Assembly (NCBI GenBank): GCA_026008535.1
Contig: BRKX01000007.1
Span: 7,835,001-7,899,000, forward strand
DNA: 64,000 bases
DNA from: Perilla frutescens
Lineage: Eukaryota > Streptophyta > Magnoliopsida > Lamiales > Lamiaceae
Reading direction: 5' to 3'
Program-made: the position numbers and the translations under genes
The notes under the pieces: model-generated
Database searches by the model: none
Told to the model about the DNA's origin: nothing
The model's input: only the letters and a program-made list of their open reading frames with translations
Part shown: one piece after another, positions 1 through 10,472 of the stretch
Numbering within the stretch: the stretch's first letter is position 1
Layout: each line of letters begins with the position of its first letter

Positions 1-199
1 TAGATTATTCAGATCTTGATGATCTAATTTTTAAGTGTGAATTTTGTGGAGCATGTTTTTGGTTTGTCTTAAAGGAAAAATTAAATTGTCAGTAATTCAA
101 ATGCCTCCTAAAATTTTGGAAAACTTGCTTTATGGAAATGACCGATAGAGTAAACATTTCCTTGATAATATTCGATCATACAGTGATATGTTTTCTTTT

Positions 200-911
200 G
201 AGTAAATTACATTTTTAGTCCCGTAAGAATAGGGTCCAAACACTTTTAGTCCCACAATGTACAATTTTGGTCCCAAGTTTGATTTTTTTGACACTTTTGG
301 TCCCACAGTTTATATTTAGACACTTTTAGTCCCAAAAACTAACAAATTACTTTAAAAAAAATCCCTAAAATCTATCTGCCAAAAATATAAGGCAAATCAA
401 ATCCCTAAACTCAATATCCAAAATCAAGGAAAATATTTGGGAATGATGCGGGTAAAAAATTAAAGAACATTATATAAATATTTCATTTTCTTACGTAATT
501 AACCTGCACCCGTCATTCTTTTTTTTTTATGTGTTTCAATTTTTGTTCATTTTTTATTAATATTGGGGATGTTAGACAACCACAAATATTTTAAACTCAG
601 TGAAATGATTGCCAACCACAAACTAGGGTAAAAAAATAAGATTAAAATAAAGGAAAATGTCTTTTGTGTGTTTGTATATATAATATTTGGTGAAAAATAG
701 AGAGAATATAGTGAAAAATTTCCTCCAAAATAATTACTTAATGGATGTTAAGATCCGTTAAGTAATCTGTTAGTTTTGGGGACTAAAAGTGTCCAAATAT
801 AAACTGCAGGACCAAATGTGTCGAAAAATCAAACTTGGGACCAAAATTGTACATTGTGGGACTAAAAGTGTTTGGACCCTATTCTTACGGGACCAAAAGT
901 GTAATTTACTC
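200..911. mobile_element. Mutator-like MITE with ~150-bp terminal inverted repeats
   Basis: Terminal inverted repeats run from 200 to about 354 and from about 756 to 911, starting GAGTAAATTACA. They are built of spaced copies of the phrase TTTAGTCCC or TTGGTCCC. A 10-bp direct repeat, GTTTTCTTTT, flanks it at 190-199 and 912-921. Long inverted repeats with a 9-11 bp target duplication are typical of Mutator-type elements. It has no coding capacity. Removing it with one duplication copy restores the Helitron reading frame (DMFSF to TSIGG). An ATG frame starting at 835 that crosses the right end is a by-product. Confidence 0.85.
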
Positions 912-1110
912 GTTTTCTTTTACATCAATAGGAGGCAAGATAGATTTGAGTTTAAATAATGGCAATTCTCCACCGACATTTCGACTGCATGGTCAGAATT
1001 ATCATATGATTGGTAGTCTAATGCCACTTCAAGGTTCTACACCAAAGTTTGCTCAGTTATATATTTATGATACTGAAAAATGAAGTTGCAAACAGAATGA
1101 TGTCTATGAG

Positions 1111-1205
1111 GTAAATTTTATTTATTTTTGTTTTTTACATTTCTTACTTGCTATAAATATTATGAAACATGTTATTAATTTTAATTTAATTTTAATTTTA
1201 TGTAG
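1111..1205 (+). other. Intron 1 of the Helitron gene
   Basis: Starts GTAAATTTTA and ends TTTATGTAG. It is very AT-rich. Joining the flanks gives an in-frame passage from NRMMSMR into KKKGINKLHAEIVSEL, which fits Helitron proteins. It is inferred from splice consensus and frame only. Confidence 0.7.
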
Positions 1206-2130
1206 AAAAAAGAAGGGCATAAATAAACTTCATGCAGAGATTGTTTCTGAACTTAAGAACATGTTGGATGACAATAATGTACTTGTGAAGTCATTTAGGA
1301 TGGCCAAAGAGAACATTATTGATCTTGGAAAATCTGATGTTAAGTTGAAACTTATTGGTAGACGGGGAGAAGATGCTTGAACATATAATCTACCAACTGT
1401 GTCTGAAGTGGCAACATTAGTTGTTGGTGATTTTGATCAGTCTTTCGGAGATAGAGACATAATATTGAAAACTCAAACTGGAGAATTGAAACGCATTAAT
1501 GAGTTAAATACATCATATTTGGGTTTACAATATCCCCTTCTGTTTCCATATGGTGAAGATGGTTATAGAAAAGATATACATTTTTCAGATTTGAAGCCAT
1601 CATCAAGTTATGCTCGAAATACGGTCAGCATCAGAGAATATTTTGCTAATCGGTTGCATGAAAGAGATTGTGAGGCAACGACCATTCTAAGTTCAAAAAG
1701 ATTATTTCAACAATTTGTTGTTGATGTCTACACAATACTTGAATCGGCTAGACTGTTATACATACGTACACACCAACAACCCTTAAGATGTCATATGTAC
1801 AAAGGTTTAAAAGAGGTTCTTACAAAAAGTAAAACAAATCCCGCAACCTAAGGGAGACGGGTTATCTTGCCTTCTACATTCACTGGTGGAGCTCGATACA
1901 TGATTCAAAATTATCAAGATGCTATGGCTATTTATCAATAGGCTGGATATCCTAATTTATTCGTCACATTTACATGCAATCCCAGATCGCCAGAAATTAT
2001 ATGATATGTGCAAAAAAAGGATTAAAACCTGAAGATCGTCCTGATATTGTTTGTCGAGTCTTCAAAATAAAGCTGGATAATTTGATTCAAGATCTACATC
2101 AAAAAAATATTTTTGAAAACGTTAAAGCAG

Positions 2131-2222
2131 GTACATATTTAATTTATATTTATTTTTTCTAGCTAATTTTTTTAGTTAATTTATATTTAATTATATTTCT
2201 AATATTTATTATTTAATTATAG
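2131..2222 (+). other. Intron 2 of the Helitron gene
   Basis: Starts GTACATATTT and ends AATTATAG. Its removal joins NVKA in frame to VVYTVEFQKRGLPHAH, restoring the approach to the Rep HxH motif. It is AT-rich, unlike its exons. Confidence 0.72.
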
Positions 2223-3424
2223 TGGTATACACTGTTGAATTTCAAAAGCGGGGTCTTCCACATGCACATATTTTGCCTTTTGTATCGAAAGAAAATAAAA
2301 ATCCGAGACCTGAAGACATTGACAAAATTATATCAGTTGAAATACTTGACAAGGAGTCGGATCTACAATATTACACTATTGTACAAGATTACATGATTCA
2401 TTTCAAATAAAAATTATCCATGCATGAGAAATGGTCATTGCAGTAAATATTTTTCAAAAAAATTTACTGAGACAACAACCATAGATGAAGATGGTTATCC
2501 AATATATAGACGTAGAGACAATGGAAGAACAATTTTAAAGAATGGAATGTAGATGGATAATAGATATGTGGTTCCTCAGAATCGATTTCTTCTAATGAAG
2601 TATGTTGCTCACATAAATGTTGAATGGTGCAACCAATCACGATCAATATAATATTTTTTCAAATATGTTAACAAAGGACATGATCGTGTTACTGCAGGCT
2701 TTTATCAAAGCACCCAAGATGAGGAGCATGGGAAAAATATTGATGAAATAAGTATGTATTATGATTGTAGATGCATTTCCCCCTGCGAGGCTGCTTGGAG
2801 GATATTTGGATTTGAAATTCAATATAAGAATCCTCATGTTGAAAGATTAAGTTTTCATCTTCAGAATGAACAGACAGTTTTCTTTCAAGATTCTGATTCA
2901 ATTGATGATGTCCTTAACAGGAGAACTATCCATGAAAGTATGTTTTTAGCTTGATTTGAAGCAAATAAGAAGTATCCAGAAGCTCGGAAACTTACTTATG
3001 TTGAATTCTCTACAAAATTTGTTTGGAAAAAGACCACAAAACAATGGGTACCAAGGAAAAAACAGTTCTCAATTGGAAGAATCTTTTTGTTCATCCTGAC
3101 AGCGAAGAAATGTACTATTTGAGGTGTTGCTAAATGTAGTATGAGGGCTTACATGTTATGAAGATATCAGAAAAGTTAATGATGTTCAGGATGCTTCATT
3201 TAGAGATGCATGTTATACACTGGGATTATTGAACGATGATAAAGAATATATTGATGGAATTGTTGAAGCAAGTTATTGGTCATCTGCCAAATCTTTAAGA
3301 AAATTATTTGTTACATTGTTAACATCTTATTCAATGGGACGTCCTAAAGTGGTATGGAATAATTGATGGATATATTTATCTGATGATATATTATATAATC
3401 AACGATCTTTACTGCAACATCCAG

Positions 3425-3535
3425 GTACATAAGTGATAACATAATAATTTAATATTTATTATATTTTATTTATATTATTTTAATTTACACTAATAAAAAT
3501 TGTCTTTATTTTTTTACATTCTTTTTAATTTACAG
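3425..3535 (+). other. Intron 3 of the Helitron gene
   Basis: Starts GTACATAAGT and ends AATTTACAG. Its removal joins QHP in frame to ELHLTDKQIK at the Rep-helicase linker. It is AT-rich. Confidence 0.7.
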
Positions 3536-5518
3536 AATTGCACTTGACTGATAAACAAATTAAAAGTTATTGTTTGGTGGGAATTGAAAAGTTGATCAAG
3601 AGTTTTGGAAGAAGTCTACAAGAATTTGAAGGTATGTCATTTCCAAGTTATGAGTTTTTTCAATCAGAAGAAAATAGCTTGATTAATGATGAAATGAGAT
3701 ATGATCGGAAAAAATTAGAAAATGATCACAAAGTGTTGGTTAGTAAGCTTACAGATGAACATCACAATGTGTATCAAATTGTTTTGGACGCTATATCATC
3801 AAATTTTGGGGAAATGTTTTTTATATATGGGTATGGAGGTACTGGAAAGACTTTTATATGAAAAACATTATCAGCAACTTTGAGATCAAAAGGAGAAATT
3901 GTGTTAAATTTTGCATCAAGTGGTATCGCTTCTATATTACTACCAGGTGGACAAATGGCGCATTCACGCTTTAAAATTCCACTAAATCCAAATGAGGGTT
4001 CTACTTGCAACATTAGCCAAGGAAGTCCATTAGCAGAGTTGATTGTTAAATGTAAGCTTATAATTTGGGATGAGACACCTATGATGCACAAGTATTTCTT
4101 TGAAGCTTTGGATCAAACACTTCGAGATATAATACGTGTTTCAAATCCATCAAGTGCATATAGAAATTTTGGAGGAAAAACAATAATTTTTGGAGGAGAT
4201 TTTCGAAAGATTTTATCGGTTATTCCAAAAGGAAGGAGACAGGATATTGTTCATGCCACAATAAATTCTTCTTATCTGTGGAAAGATTGCAAGGTATTGA
4301 GATTGACAAAAATTTGAGACTGCAAAATATGTGTCCTAATGATGATGCTAATGAGTTAGAACAATTTACAAATTGGATTGCCAATATTGGTGACGGTACA
4401 ATTGGTGACCCAAATGATGGACATATCAATATTGACATTCTGGAGGACATTGTATTGAAATGGTCAAAAGATCTAATTTCAGCAATTGTTCCAAGTATTT
4501 TTCATCATATAGTACTGATATTGCGGATGCAACTGATCTACAAGAACGAGCAATACTTGCTCCAACTTTAAATGTGGTTGAATCTGTAAATCAATACATG
4601 ATTTCTTTGAACAAATGTGACGGCCGATTGTATCTAAGTTCTGATTCAACATGCAAATCAGATATCAATGCGGGGTTTATTGCAAGAAGTTCATACTCCT
4701 GAATTCTTAAATAGTATCAGGTGCTCTGGCATTCCAAATCATGAACTATTTTTGAAAGTTGGTACTCCAGTTATGTTGTTGAGAAACATAGATTATGCAA
4801 ATGGTTTATGTAATAGGACACGATTGCTGGTCACAAGACTTGGCAATCATGTTGTGAAAGCAAAAATTCTTACAGGTCAAAATGCACAACAAATATTACT
4901 GATTCCAAGAATGTCTCTCACTCCTGCTGATCCAAGATTACCATTCAAGTTTCACCGAAGACAATTTCCTCTTATGGCCTCATATGCAATGACAATAAAC
5001 AAGAGTCAAGGACAATCACTTTCTCACGTTGGTTTATTATTACAGAAGTCAGTTTTCACTCATGGCCAGTTGTACGTTGTTGTTTCAAGGGTTACAAGTC
5101 GAGCTAGATTAAAAATCTTGCTTGATGATAATGATGCAAATACCACTGTTAATGTTGTGTATAGAGAAGTATTTCAAAATTTATAAATTTAATTAAATTA
5201 CTTTTCTTTTCATTTACTTATAATTGTTTATAGTTTATTGTTAATAATTTTATATAAATTAATGTTGTAAATTCAAATCAATATAAATGTTAACCACCCG
5301 TGTAATAATTAGATAGCATATATTTGTCATGTATAAATTATATTAAACTTATGTGTATGAATTTTAAAATTGGGGGACCAATTTATATATTAAAATTAAA
5401 AAAAATACATTAATATTATAATATATTTATGTATGTAAATTTGATAAACATTATTAACAAATTTTATAACATATGTTATATACATTTATTTTCATGCATC
5501 GCACGGGTGATATGCTAA

Positions 5519-5684
5519 TTAAAAAAATAATAATAAATTATTTGCCACCGATAATTGGGATTGATGTTGGGGCGATAGTCAAAAGATTAGCATTAATTCT
5601 GATAATAAACATATAAGACAACAACAAGCAATGTGAAGAGTCGGAAATATTAAACTCTACTTTCTTGCTTTATATAAAGGGGCA
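5519..5684. other. Short spacer between Helitron and CACTA-like element
   Basis: AT-rich sequence of 166 bp. No reading frame or repeat structure recognised. Confidence 0.5.
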
Positions 5685-6239
5685 CACTCCTGTTAGATCG
5701 TCTAACGGATCTCCTTGCGTTAGACGGATATTATTTAATCTAATAAAGCGGTCTTCTTTCCTTTTTTTTTTAATTTTTTTAATGGTCCCCCACTTTCTCT
5801 TTTTTCTTTGATATTCAATTATTTTTTTTGGCACTTGCAGCTCTGTCTTTGTTTCCTTTTTTTAGCACTAACGTGCTGTTTTTTTTTCTTTAACACAAAG
5901 TGTTTTTCCTTTTATTTTCTTTTCTTTTTTTCCTTCTTCTTCTTTAGCACGTTTGTGCTCTTACTTTTTTTTTCCCTTCTTTCTTTAGCACAAACATTAT
6001 ATTTTCATTAAAATGAAAATTACCGATGATTAAGCATTAATTATTGAATTAATAACAGAGAATTATGATTAATTATGAAATAAGTATCACTATTAATAAA
6101 AAAATGAAGCATCACTAATATAATGAGTAGTTGCTACTCACTATCATGTTCAATTTTTGAATTGTAACATTTTCTTTTATGTAGCTAATGATTCAATTTT
6201 TGAATTGCAATATGTTTGAACAGATACTTTTCTTTCTAA

Positions 6240-6560
6240 TTATTGATACTTTCTTCTGTAATTAGTGATATTTTTCTTCTAATTAGTGATAATTTCTTCT
6301 GCAATTAGTGATACTTTCTTCTGTAATTAACAATACTTTTCTTTCTAATTAGTGATACTTTCTTCTGCAATTAGTGATATTTTTCTTTCTGATTAGTGAT
6401 ACTTTTTTCTGCAATTAGTGATACTTTCTTCTACAATTAGTGATACTTTCTTCTAATTAGTGATACTTTCTTCTGCGATTAGTGATATTTTTCTTCAATT
6501 AGTGATACTTTCTTTTGCAATTAGTGATACTTTTCTTCTGCAATTAGTGATATTTTTTTC
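6240..6560. repeat. Minisatellite, unit ~20-25 bp
   Basis: About 13 imperfect units of the form AATTAGTGATACTTTCTTC, with variants TTTTTC and CTGC or CTA before the next AATTAG. Unit length varies, so the array has drifted. It lies inside the CACTA-like element on its left side. Confidence 0.85.
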
Positions 6561-7038
6561 CCATAGTGATAAGATTCCACTTCACAGATAATGATACTTC
6601 ACCCCATAAATAATGATACTCATATGTGAGTTAATAATACTTCACCCCATAAATATATTTTTTTAAAAATAAATGTATACCCTAAAATAGAATTAGTCAG
6701 ACTAAAATTGAATTGAATTAATTTATTTTTTTAAAATAAAGTTTATTTTTTATCCCGCATCTTGCGCAGTGCATTCTCTCGATAATTAATTTTTTTGAAA
6801 TACATATATAACCTAAAATTAAATTAAATTGAATTAATTTATTATTTTTTATTCGACATCTCGCCCGACGCTAACACGTGGGCTCGTACACTGCGCTCGA
6901 TGCAAAATAATTATTAAAAAAAAGGAAGAAAGAAAGTGAAATAAAAAAAATAAGAAGAAGAAAGAGAAATAACAAAAAATAATACTAATAATTTAAAACA
7001 AAAAAAACAAAAAAAAAACAAAAAACGTGAAGAACATA

Positions 7039-7082
7039 AGAGAGAGAGAGAGAGGGGGGAGAGAGAGAGAGAGAGAGAGAGG
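7039..7082. repeat. (GA)n microsatellite
   Basis: Simple GA repeat with one G-run interruption near 7055-7060, inside the CACTA-like element. Confidence 0.9.
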
Positions 7083-7373
7083 GAAGCAGCTTTTGGAGCG
7101 CAGCTTTTGATGGAGCAATTATTTATTTTTTTAAGGCAAAAACTTGCATGCATCATGATGCAAATAACACTATATGAGACGGGTTGGGTAAAATCCGCGT
7201 TTTGACCCGGTCAACGCGGGTCAACCCATAAAAAAATTTGTCCAAAGTCGGTACCAATAGTCCTATTAAAAGTATCACAAAACATTCAAAAAGTATAATC
7301 TGTATCATTAAAAAGTAAAGGGTCTGCTAGTTATTTTATACTAGTTTATTTAGTTCAAATTGTGATTTTTTCC

Positions 7374-8146
7374 ATTCAAATTAATGTTTAAAGCTTAGTA
7401 GTTTAGGGATTTTTTAGGGTTCATGACTTTTAGGGGTTTTTTAGGGTTCATGGTTTTTTAGAGGGTTTTTTTAGGGTTCATGATTTTTTAGGGATTTTTT
7501 TAAGTTTTTTTAGGGGTTTATTTTTATTTTTCAATTGCCGTTTAAATTCATTTTGAAAAGATTAGATTAATCATCGAGCACAATGCACGAGCCCACGCTA
7601 ACGCGTGGGCTCGTGCATTGTGCGAGTCGCCGGTTCAACTTTTTTAGGGTTTTTTTTAGGATTCATGGTTTTTTAGGGGGGGGTTTAGTTTTTTTTTATG
7701 GGGGTTTTTTAGTTTTTTTTTTTGGTGGGTTTTTTTAAGGGTTCATGGGTTTTTTAGTGGGGGTTTTTAGGGTTCATAGTTTTTAAAGGGGTTTTTTTTA
7801 GGGTTCATGGTTTTTTAGTTTTTTTCAGCGGTTTATTTTTATTTTTCAATTGCCGTTTAAATTCATTTTGAAAATACTAGATTAATTGTCGAGCACAATG
7901 CACGAGCCTACTCGTTAGCGTCGGGCGAGTACATTGTGCGAGTCGTCAGATTTTAAAAAAATTAAATTCATTTACTTTTATTTTAGGGTTCACTAATTTT
8001 ATTTTAGAATATAAATTTATTTCAAAATTTATTTTTTATTTTTCAATTGCCATTTGAAATTTATTTTTAAAAGATTAAATTAATAATCGAGCACAATGTA
8101 CGAGCCCACGCGTTAGCATCGGGCGAGTGCATTGTGCGAGTCGTCG
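7374..8146. repeat. Tandem modules each ending in a large GC-rich hairpin
   Basis: Three modules share a T-rich block (TTTAGGGTT-rich), then TTTTTCAATTGCC, then a hairpin, at about 7578-7625, 7892-7940 and 8090-8140. The first hairpin has a perfect 21-bp stem starting GCACAATGCACGAGCCCACG and a 4-nt loop TAAC. The second and third have the same left arm but a right arm with TCGGGCGAG, so their stems are imperfect. A fourth related hairpin is at about 6850-6905. They are structural parts of the CACTA-like element. Confidence 0.75.
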
Positions 8147-8503
8147 GATTTAAAAAAAGAATTAAAAAAAATTGAAAAAAAAAACAGAAAAAAGAAGAAA
8201 AAAGTGAAGAAAAACAGGCGAAAAAAAAGAAAAAAAAAGGACGGGCGCGTGGGCCTCACGCGCCGCGCGTGGGACGCGCGCGTGGGGCCACGCGCCCGCC
8301 TGAAATAGCAGCACGGAAGACCTGTTGCATGCAAGTGCAACTCTTTTTTTAAATGGTGGGCTCCCAAGCGCGTGAACCCTCCTTGCGCGCGTGGGCTTCG
8401 CGCCTGAACATTGGGGACGGATTTCGGGTGGATTTTTATGTGGGTTTGGGTTTTATTTGAGCCGTCTAACGTAAGAAATCCGTTAGACGGTCTCATACAA
8501 GTG

Positions 8504-8855
8504 TTTGTCAATATAAATAATTAATAACTTTTCATTCATCATTTACAAAACTATGGCGGCAGCGCCGTATTAAATTAATTAATTAAGGTAATTAAATATC
8601 TTTATGGGAGCTACGTTTCTCTTCTTCTTTAATATATGCATTTTGTATCATGAGATTGCTGATTATTATTTATTTCTTATTTATTCATGTACGTACGTAA
8701 TTCATTTATTAATCTATTGGCTTTTGTATGATTAATGAAATGGGAACATATATACCTACCTAGGTTGGATTTTGGTTAATTAATTAGTGTTTTATTAAAG
8801 ATTTATTAATGTACACAAATTAAAATACTTTATTCTCGATCTGATCCCCATATGC
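8504..8855. other. Unassigned AT-rich spacer
   Basis: No coding signal or repeat recognised. The left boundary of the following copia remnant lies somewhere near 8800-8850 and cannot be fixed; no 5' LTR is visible. Confidence 0.5.
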
Positions 8856-10446
8856 ATGCATATTGACCGAGAGTTTCTTGTAGCTCGATTAGATCCAGAG
8901 AAGACTGACATGATCTTTCACTCGTTGAAGACATGCGGACTCTTGTCTTTCCTGACAACACAGTCCAAGAGGAAGCATCTCCCGCTTGTAGTTAAGTTCT
9001 ACTACAATGCGAAGATCACTGGACAAAACATATTGTGTTTTGTCCAAGATCAGGTTATCATCATCAATAAAGATGTGTTAACTAACCTGTTTCAGCTCCC
9101 TGATAAAGGCTCAAGGTGGATGAACTAGCGCTCCCTTCAAAGTTGGAGTTGTGGAATGACTGGAAGCTTCCACACGTTGATCATCGAGACTTTTCAAATA
9201 ATTTGAAAGATAGTCTCTCTCCAATAATGGTCCAGATCATAGACATTGTGATGCATATTTTCCTCAGCAGCATCACCAACGTGCAGTTCAACGACAACAC
9301 CTCTTATCTTATGGCCGCCATATATTACGGATGCAAGGCTGATTAGGCATCCTTTATATTGGCTCAGCTTCGCAGTCATGTGAGGCATGCTGAGATCGAT
9401 CTAACCTCTGGCACATTCAAAGCCAAGTTAGGATTTGCCAATCAACTCAGTCACATCATCGAGGAGCAGCTTGAAACAGTCCCTGGTGGATATTATCTCA
9501 ACAGAAGAGATCTCCTTCCTACAGTTTACATTCACCGCAGACATCATAAAGTAACTGGCCGCCCTAGCAAGTTGAGACTTCAACTAACATAGGACCACAA
9601 CTCAGCCAAAGGAAAGCAGCCACCCCTTTACGCTGAACCTCCAGTTGATGCAGATCAGTCTTCGACTGACAGTGACTCTTTCACTTATATAAGTGATGAG
9701 TCTACTGTACCTGCAACCAGTAAACCTCCTTGCATCACTGTCCCAGAAACTCTGGAAGAAGGCTATAAAGATGTTTTGGACAAATAAGGGATCACAGTCC
9801 CTTTCTCTTCGAACATCTTCGAAGATATCTCCAGTATCACCTGTGGAGATACCAGGTGGATGATGCCACAATGCTGATGATGGCAGACAAGCGAGGCTGC
9901 TCATACTGGATTGAGGAAGGTCAATGGAACAGGAGCTGGATGAACTATCCACTCGATACATCTCCATCAGTCCCAAAAATCATGGATTCCATGATTAAGA
10001 GGTTTCAAACCTCGATGCCTCATGATGCACCCTTTCCCAAACATGAGCCCTCCAACTCATCCATAACTCCTCTTCAAGAGGATGCCCTCATCACCATACT
10101 GGACGAGCCACTTCTCGGACTCGCATCAGCTTCTTCTATCAGGTAAGATCCACTCTCTCTCTCAGATCTTGACCAACTGATGACGACAGAAGAGTCATAT
10201 GCATAGCTGTCTGCTCTTATGCCTGCACCCCAAGCTCCCCACATCACCAACAACTTGCTGGCCACTTCTTTCTCTCTTTTGCCACAATTGTCACTGGCAA
10301 ACTATGACTTCCATCAGCTCGCCCTTTTGGATAATACCAAAAAAATGGAAGGATATATTGATGATGGAAAATCATATGTTCTAACATATAATGGTCCATA
10401 ACAAGGTGATCTAACTATTTGGAATGAGATCCAAAGAAAAGTACAA
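8856..10446 (+). pseudogene. Broken retroelement ORF, possibly 'putative plant transposon protein' type
   Basis: Reads as one protein across several lesions. The first frame (8856-9128) ends in a frame change near 9116-9128. A TAG at 9344-9346 interrupts the second frame, then a stop near 9590, another frame change before 9856, a stop at 10144, and more in-frame stops after that. The N-terminal 160 residues, around KTCGLLSFLTTQSKR and FYYNAKITGQNILCF, resemble plant retrotransposon ORFs that databases label as putative plant transposon protein. I am not certain of the family. The downstream part is Ser/Pro-rich and acidic. No catalytic motif seen. It sits upstream of a copia-type 3' LTR, so it may be the extra ORF that some Sireviruses carry after pol. 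Confidence 0.5.
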
Positions 10447-10472
10447 TGAGAGGTATAGCTTCAGAGGCAAGC

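Larger units (their letters stand above)
1..5186 (+). pseudogene. Helitron Rep-helicase (RepHel) pseudogene, 5' partial
   Basis: Encodes the replication initiator and Pif1-type helicase that move Helitrons. At the start is a Cys-rich segment (CEFCGACFW, about 34-60). The Rep part follows, with the HxH motif GLPHAH near 2250-2270 and the two-tyrosine motif YFFKYVNKG near 2652-2678. The helicase follows: Walker A GYGGTGKT (about 3829-3852), Walker B IIWDE (about 4060), GGDFRKIL (about 4194-4217), and C-terminal SQGQSLSHVG with HGQLYVVVSR (about 5005-5090). Three in-frame introns fit at 1111-1205, 2131-2222 and 3425-3535. Lesions seen: a MITE insertion; an extra A near 1077-1080 shifting frame; and stops at 2649-2651, just before the Rep tyrosines, and just after Walker A (TGA at 3859-3861, where related helicases usually have Trp). 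The gene is dead. Confidence 0.88.
1..5518 (+). mobile_element. Helitron, autonomous type, decayed, 5' end outside window
   Basis: Rolling-circle transposon on the plus strand. The Rep-helicase pseudogene occupies 1-5186 and is followed by about 330 bp of AT-rich 3' sequence. The 3' terminus is recognisable: a GC-richer stretch with CGCACGGGTGAT at about 5499-5510 can fold back partly, and it lies just before CTAA at 5515-5518 followed by T. This is the short hairpin plus CTRR-T arrangement known for Helitrons. The 5' TC end is not in the window. The element carries a Mutator-type MITE insertion at 200-911. The boundary assignment is inference; the coding identity is strong. Confidence 0.85.
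5685..8503. mobile_element. CACTA-like non-autonomous DNA transposon
   Basis: Terminal inverted repeats at 5685-5727 and 8462-8503 both begin CACT and align without a gap for the first 25 bp. The inner part of each forms its own small hairpin (GTCTAACG/CGTTAGAC). The CACT start places it near the CACTA (En/Spm) superfamily. No matching 3-bp duplication is visible (GCA on the left, TTT on the right), so the ends may have decayed. The interior is non-coding: a 20-25 bp minisatellite, a GA microsatellite, T-rich blocks rich in TTTAGGG, and three large hairpins. I saw no transposase. Short ATG frames at 6914-7156 and 8113-8511 on the minus strand are low-complexity by-products. Confidence 0.65.

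Noticed and set aside
5808..6011. 67-codon Phe/Leu-rich frame resembling a membrane protein
   Set aside because: T-rich low-complexity DNA inside the CACTA-like element; hydrophobicity follows from TTT/TTC runs.
7400..7810. TTTAGGG words suggesting an interstitial telomere array
   Set aside because: The words are not in tandem register and alternate with long T runs. They are parts of a transposon module.
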